Below are positions 9,195 through 12,053 of a stretch of DNA of 12,053 bases, piece after piece. The number at the start of each line of letters is the position of its first letter. The first letter of the stretch is position 1. The notes below the pieces were generated by a model that saw only the letters and a program-made list of their open reading frames with translations, was not told the origin of the DNA and ran no database searches. Location: contig JAQTVS010000054.1 of the NCBI GenBank assembly GCA_028706735.1, positions 1 through 12,053 on the forward strand. The letters are read 5' to 3'. A program made the position numbers and the translations under genes. Source of the stretch: Thiomonas sp. (lineage in GTDB: Bacteria > Pseudomonadota > Gammaproteobacteria > Burkholderiales > Burkholderiaceae_C).

Positions 9195-11341
9195 GCCTGA
9201 ACCTCCAAGGTTTCGAGTACCTGGTTTTCCCACTGAGTCATCAGCCAGGTTTCCAGCACTTGCGCGATGCGGTCGGCGGTCTTGCCATCGCAACCGAGCG
9301 GGTTCTGGCGGAATTTGTGATCGCCTTCCAGAATGTCGCCCATGGCCTGGAAAATGCGGCGGAAATCGCGTCCGACCACCAGATTGCTGCCAAGCTTGAG
9401 GGTCTGGGTCCGGGCGCAGTAGTCGTGCAGGGTGAGGCAGGGAACGCCCAGATACGAACTGGCGTCCTGCAGATTCGCGCGGTCGGTCAGCAGGCAGGTG
9501 GCCTGTTTGAGCAAGGCCAGAGTCTGGCGATAGGTGAGTTCTGGAACGCAGGCCACGCGCGCACCGCGCAAGGAGTTGCTCAGTCCGTACTGCAGCATCC
9601 GGCTGTGGATGCTGGAAGGCATCGGCCAGATCACGGGGAGGATGCGGCTCAGGCGCTTGGCATTGGCCAGCATGTCGATCATTTTTTCGCGCGCCGCGGC
9701 CCAATCGGCGTCCTGCAGCAACAGCAGTGCGTAGCCTTGCGCATTGGCGAGATAGGTCTTCGGCACGCCGATGTCTGGCGCGAATGCCTTGGGATCGGGG
9801 AGGGCGCCCAGGGACTGGATGAGGGCATCGGTGCGCAGATTGCCGACCACGCGGATGGAGTCGACGGGAATGCCGTCGTGCGTGAGCGGCGCCGTGCAGC
9901 CTGAACCGATGGTCAGATGCAAGTCCGCCAGCTGGTCGATGAGGATGCGGTCAATTTCATCCGGGTCAGCGCGCTGCCCATGACGCAGGCCCGATTCGAT
10001 GTGAGCGAGAGAGCGGCCCTGGCGCTTCGCGACCAGACCGGCCGCCAGCGCGGCATCGCTGTGTGAAAAGGTGAGGACGGCGGCCGGGCGATAGGTGATG
10101 AAAATCTGGTCGAGCCAGTTCACCCATGCGGCCAGCCCGGGCTGCGCGTCCTGCGTGTCCGGCAGCAGCGCGAGATCGATCTCGGCGAGCGCCGCATCAC
10201 TGGCGACGGCCGATGTGGACAGTTGCTCCAGCCCGACCAGAAGCGGCAGCGGCAGCCCGGAATAGCTCTTCATTTTCTGCATCAGGGGATGCAGGGCAAT
10301 GCGATCTTCCGCAGTCTGGGCGATGCAGAGCAGGGGCCCAGGCTCGCCCGGTTTGGGCGGCGCGGGCGCACGGGTGAGCGCCTCGGCAACGTCGCGAAGA
10401 ACGGGGAGGTTTTGCGAGGGGTCGTCAGCTCCGGCGCGCGGCGTGGATGGCGCGGCGCCAGGGCGGTGGACTGGGGCCGTGATGGTGGGGGGCGCGGGTT
10501 CCGCGCGCTCTGCAGGACGCAGCAGGCCGCCGATTTCCTCGCGGATTTCCCGGGCGACGGTATCGGCCCGCGTCGCGTCGATCTGGTCGGTGTTGTCGAG
10601 GAAGGCGGAGAGCAGCAGGCGGTTGCACAGCATGTTGATGCGCCTGGGCAAGCCCCCCGTCCAGTTGTAAATGGTCTCGAACGCTGCATCATCGAACTGC
10701 GGTCTTCCGGTCCAGCCCACGCGCTTGAGGCGGTGGAGGATGTAGGCGCGGGTTTCATCGGCGTCCATCGGGCCGATGTGGCAACTGGCGATGATGCGCT
10801 GGCGCAGTTGCTCCAGATTGGGGGCGCGCAGCACGTCGCGCAACTCAGGCTGCCCGACCAGGTAACTTTGCAGCAGGGCACGGTTGCCATACTGGAAGTT
10901 AGACAGCATGCGCAGCTCTTCAATGGCCGCGGGGTTGAGGTTCTGCGCCTCGTCGATGACCAGCAGCGCGCGTCGGTTCTGCAGCATCAGGGTGGTGAAG
11001 TGCGCTTCGATGGAGGCCAGCAGTTCGGCCTTGGAGGTGTTTTTGGACGGAATGCCAAACGCATTCGCCACGGCGCGCAGCAGATCGTCGGCCTCGAGTT
11101 GGGTGCTGACGATCTGGGCCGCGGCAACTTTGGTCGGATCGAGTTCGTTCAGCAGTGCGCGCACCAGGGTGGTTTTTCCCGCGCCGATCTCTCCCGTGAC
11201 AATGATGAAGCCCTCGCCCTGCATGGCGCCAAAGCGCAGGTACTGATGGGCGTAGTTGTGCCCTTTGCTCTCGAAAAGAAAGCTGGGATCGGGATTGAGC
11301 TGAAAGGGCGGGGCGCTCAGGCCGAAGTGTGCTGCGTACAT
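9191..11341 (-). CDS. Fusion of XrtA-associated ExeA-like AAA ATPase (TIGR03015-like) with UDP-GlcNAc 2-epimerase-like domain
   Basis: This is a single 716-residue ORF. Residues 1-275 are the ExeA/GspA-type ATPase that marks XrtA loci: MYAAHFGLSAPPF at the N-terminus, Walker A TGEIGAGKTT at 49-58 (Lys56), Walker B ALLVIDEAQN at 125-134, and GGLPRRIN at 229-236. A Pro/Ala linker (about 276-335) leads to a WecB-like fold: SHSD at 426-429, SLAHIESGLRHG at 444-455, DPDEIDRIL at 459-467, VVGNLRTDAL at 498-507 and a TDRANLQDASSYLG segment at 619-632. ATPases of this family are usually about 270-350 residues long and not fused. The epimerase half lacks the GTRPE arginine, the TGHRE histidine and the SGGxxEE loop of true WecB, so it is probably not an active epimerase and may only bind nucleotide-sugar. 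The gene starts 9 bp after the upstream stop without a clear Shine-Dalgarno, suggesting coupling. Confidence 0.88.
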   Translation of the reverse strand: MYAAHFGLSAPPFQLNPDPSFLFESKGHNYAHQYLRFGAMQGEGFIIVTGEIGAGKTTLVRALLNELDPTKVAAAQIVSTQLEADDLLRAVANAFGIPSKNTSKAELLASIEAHFTTLMLQNRRALLVIDEAQNLNPAAIEELRMLSNFQYGNRALLQSYLVGQPELRDVLRAPNLEQLRQRIIASCHIGPMDADETRAYILHRLKRVGWTGRPQFDDAAFETIYNWTGGLPRRINMLCNRLLLSAFLDNTDQIDATRADTVAREIREEIGGLLRPAERAEPAPPTITAPVHRPGAAPSTPRAGADDPSQNLPVLRDVAEALTRAPAPPKPGEPGPLLCIAQTAEDRIALHPLMQKMKSYSGLPLPLLVGLEQLSTSAVASDAALAEIDLALLPDTQDAQPGLAAWVNWLDQIFITYRPAAVLTFSHSDAALAAGLVAKRQGRSLAHIESGLRHGQRADPDEIDRILIDQLADLHLTIGSGCTAPLTHDGIPVDSIRVVGNLRTDALIQSLGALPDPKAFAPDIGVPKTYLANAQGYALLLLQDADWAAAREKMIDMLANAKRLSRILPVIWPMPSSIHSRMLQYGLSNSLRGARVACVPELTYRQTLALLKQATCLLTDRANLQDASSYLGVPCLTLHDYCARTQTLKLGSNLVVGRDFRRIFQAMGDILEGDHKFRQNPLGCDGKTADRIAQVLETWLMTQWENQVLETLEVQA
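9202..9207 (-). promoter_or_regulatory. Strong Shine-Dalgarno inside the end of the ATPase-fusion gene
   Basis: The minus strand reads TGGAGG (9207-9202), within the codons for the fusion protein's last residues (LEVQA), with a 7-nt spacer to the ATG at 9194. It is the best-matched ribosome binding site seen in this operon and serves no annotated start other than the 37-codon ORF. Confidence 0.6.
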
Positions 11342-11350
11342 GGGCCGTGG

Positions 11351-12053
11351 TCAGAATTGGTGCGTGAGACCCGCATAGATCGCCGATTCGTTGGCGTTCA
11401 GGATGCCGGTGTTGGCGGTATCGAGAAGCTGCCTGCGGGCGCCGACCACCAGGATGGTTTGCGGGGACAGGCGGCGATTGAGTTGCACGATGAAGCTGGT
11501 CTGGCGGGTGCTGATCCCTTCATTCAGGCCAAAGCCGGTGCTCAGCGCGCGCAGCACGCCGACGTTCAGACTCATCACCGGACTCAGACGCCGGCCGTAG
11601 CTCAGGCCAATGCCGTTCTGCACATAATTGGCTGAGCCGGTGAGCAGATTGTTCAAGGGCGGCGTGCCCGGCAGCATCAGATCCTGTGTCTTGGTGTGGA
11701 ACAGGGAAGCCGAGTAACTGTTGCGCTGCGCCAGCAACACGGCCGTTGCGGTGAACGTGTCTTGCAGCGTCGCCGACTGGGTGTAGTAATTGATGGCGTT
11801 GGGCAGGGTGGACGGCAGCCCGGTCACGGCCAGCAGGTTTTGCACAGCGCGCGCACGCGCTGTTGGATCCGGGTATTGCGAGGCCAGCATGCCGTTGAGC
11901 AGGGTGGATAGGCTCACGCCGGACGGAATGGTTTGCAGGCCGGCCAGGAAGGTCGATGGGCCGCGGTTCCAGTTCATGCGCAGACTGAGACGCTGGATTT
12001 GCTGCGAGGCATGGATGTCCCACCCCGTGCCGAAGAAGCGCCGCTCGACCACG
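11351..12053 (-). CDS. Outer-membrane beta-barrel protein of XrtA/PEP-CTERM EPS locus (TIGR03016-like), 5' end outside window
   Basis: The last 233 or more residues of this protein are present and the frame stays open to the right edge. The GTG at 12052-12050 is internal, not the start. The sequence alternates polar and hydrophobic residues in beta-strand fashion, for example QTSFIVQLNRRLSPQTILVV and the terminal ESAIYAGLTHQF, and ends in phenylalanine, the usual last residue of a BAM-inserted barrel. Position directly before the XrtA-type ATPase gene matches the uncharacterised PEP-CTERM-associated outer membrane family, which is thought to help polysaccharide leave the cell. Signal peptide and N-terminal strands lie outside the window. 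The barrel call is fairly sure; the family name rests partly on context. Confidence 0.75.
   Translation of the reverse strand, partial: VVERRFFGTGWDIHASQQIQRLSLRMNWNRGPSTFLAGLQTIPSGVSLSTLLNGMLASQYPDPTARARAVQNLLAVTGLPSTLPNAINYYTQSATLQDTFTATAVLLAQRNSYSASLFHTKTQDLMLPGTPPLNNLLTGSANYVQNGIGLSYGRRLSPVMSLNVGVLRALSTGFGLNEGISTRQTSFIVQLNRRLSPQTILVVGARRQLLDTANTGILNANESAIYAGLTHQF

Noticed and set aside
9081..9704. 207-codon minus-strand ORF containing the small bridging ORF
   Set aside because: Its first 170 codons are a +1-type shadow of the epimerase-like domain with Arg/His/Pro-rich composition. Only the last 37 codons, after the ATG at 9194, have start signals of their own.
10223..11635. Plus-strand open frame of 470 codons, and 7840-9075 of 411 codons
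   Set aside because: Antisense shadows of the ATPase fusion and chain-length genes. The 470-codon frame also runs across the boundary between two well-supported minus-strand genes.
12050..12052. GTG as start of the outer-membrane protein
   Set aside because: The frame is open to the window edge, and the sequence there is mid-barrel with no signal peptide, so the gene must begin outside the window.

Overview
The window is high-GC DNA in which every gene I can support lies on the minus strand, so the text runs from right to left. Codon use and gene content (an exosortase-A/PEP-CTERM type exopolysaccharide locus) fit a Gram-negative betaproteobacterium, most likely of Burkholderiales type. I cannot fix the genus from the sequence alone.

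Right part, about 12053-6533, is one tightly packed operon for exopolysaccharide assembly and export of the kind that travels with XrtA. In order of transcription it holds: the 3' part of an outer-membrane beta-barrel protein (TIGR03016-like, cut by the window edge); a 716-residue fusion of the XrtA-associated ExeA-like AAA ATPase with a UDP-GlcNAc-2-epimerase-like domain whose key residues are mostly lost; a 37-codon ORF joined to both neighbours by ATGA overlaps and preceded by a strong ribosome binding site; a Wzz-type polysaccharide chain-length determinant; and a BY-kinase-type tyrosine autokinase. A GC hairpin with a short T-run follows the kinase and probably ends the operon.

Left part, 6323 to beyond position 1, is one continuous reading frame of at least 2107 codons. 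It encodes a hybrid NRPS-PKS with the order vestigial condensation domain, adenylation (A), peptidyl carrier (PCP), ketosynthase (KS), malonyl-type acyltransferase (AT), acyl carrier (ACP), class III aminotransferase (AMT), the last cut by the window edge. It starts at a GTG behind a clear Shine-Dalgarno sequence, in the 209-bp gap after the kinase gene.

The domain order suggests a compact chemistry: an alpha-amino acid (the A-domain pocket reads like a valine/aliphatic code) is loaded, extended by one malonyl unit with no ketoreductase, and the resulting beta-ketone is aminated by the in-line AMT. This would give a 3,4-diamino acyl intermediate. A palindrome-rich, REP-like element lies in frame inside this gene, between the KS and AT domains. 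Whether the NRPS-PKS product has anything to do with the neighbouring polysaccharide is not shown by the sequence.
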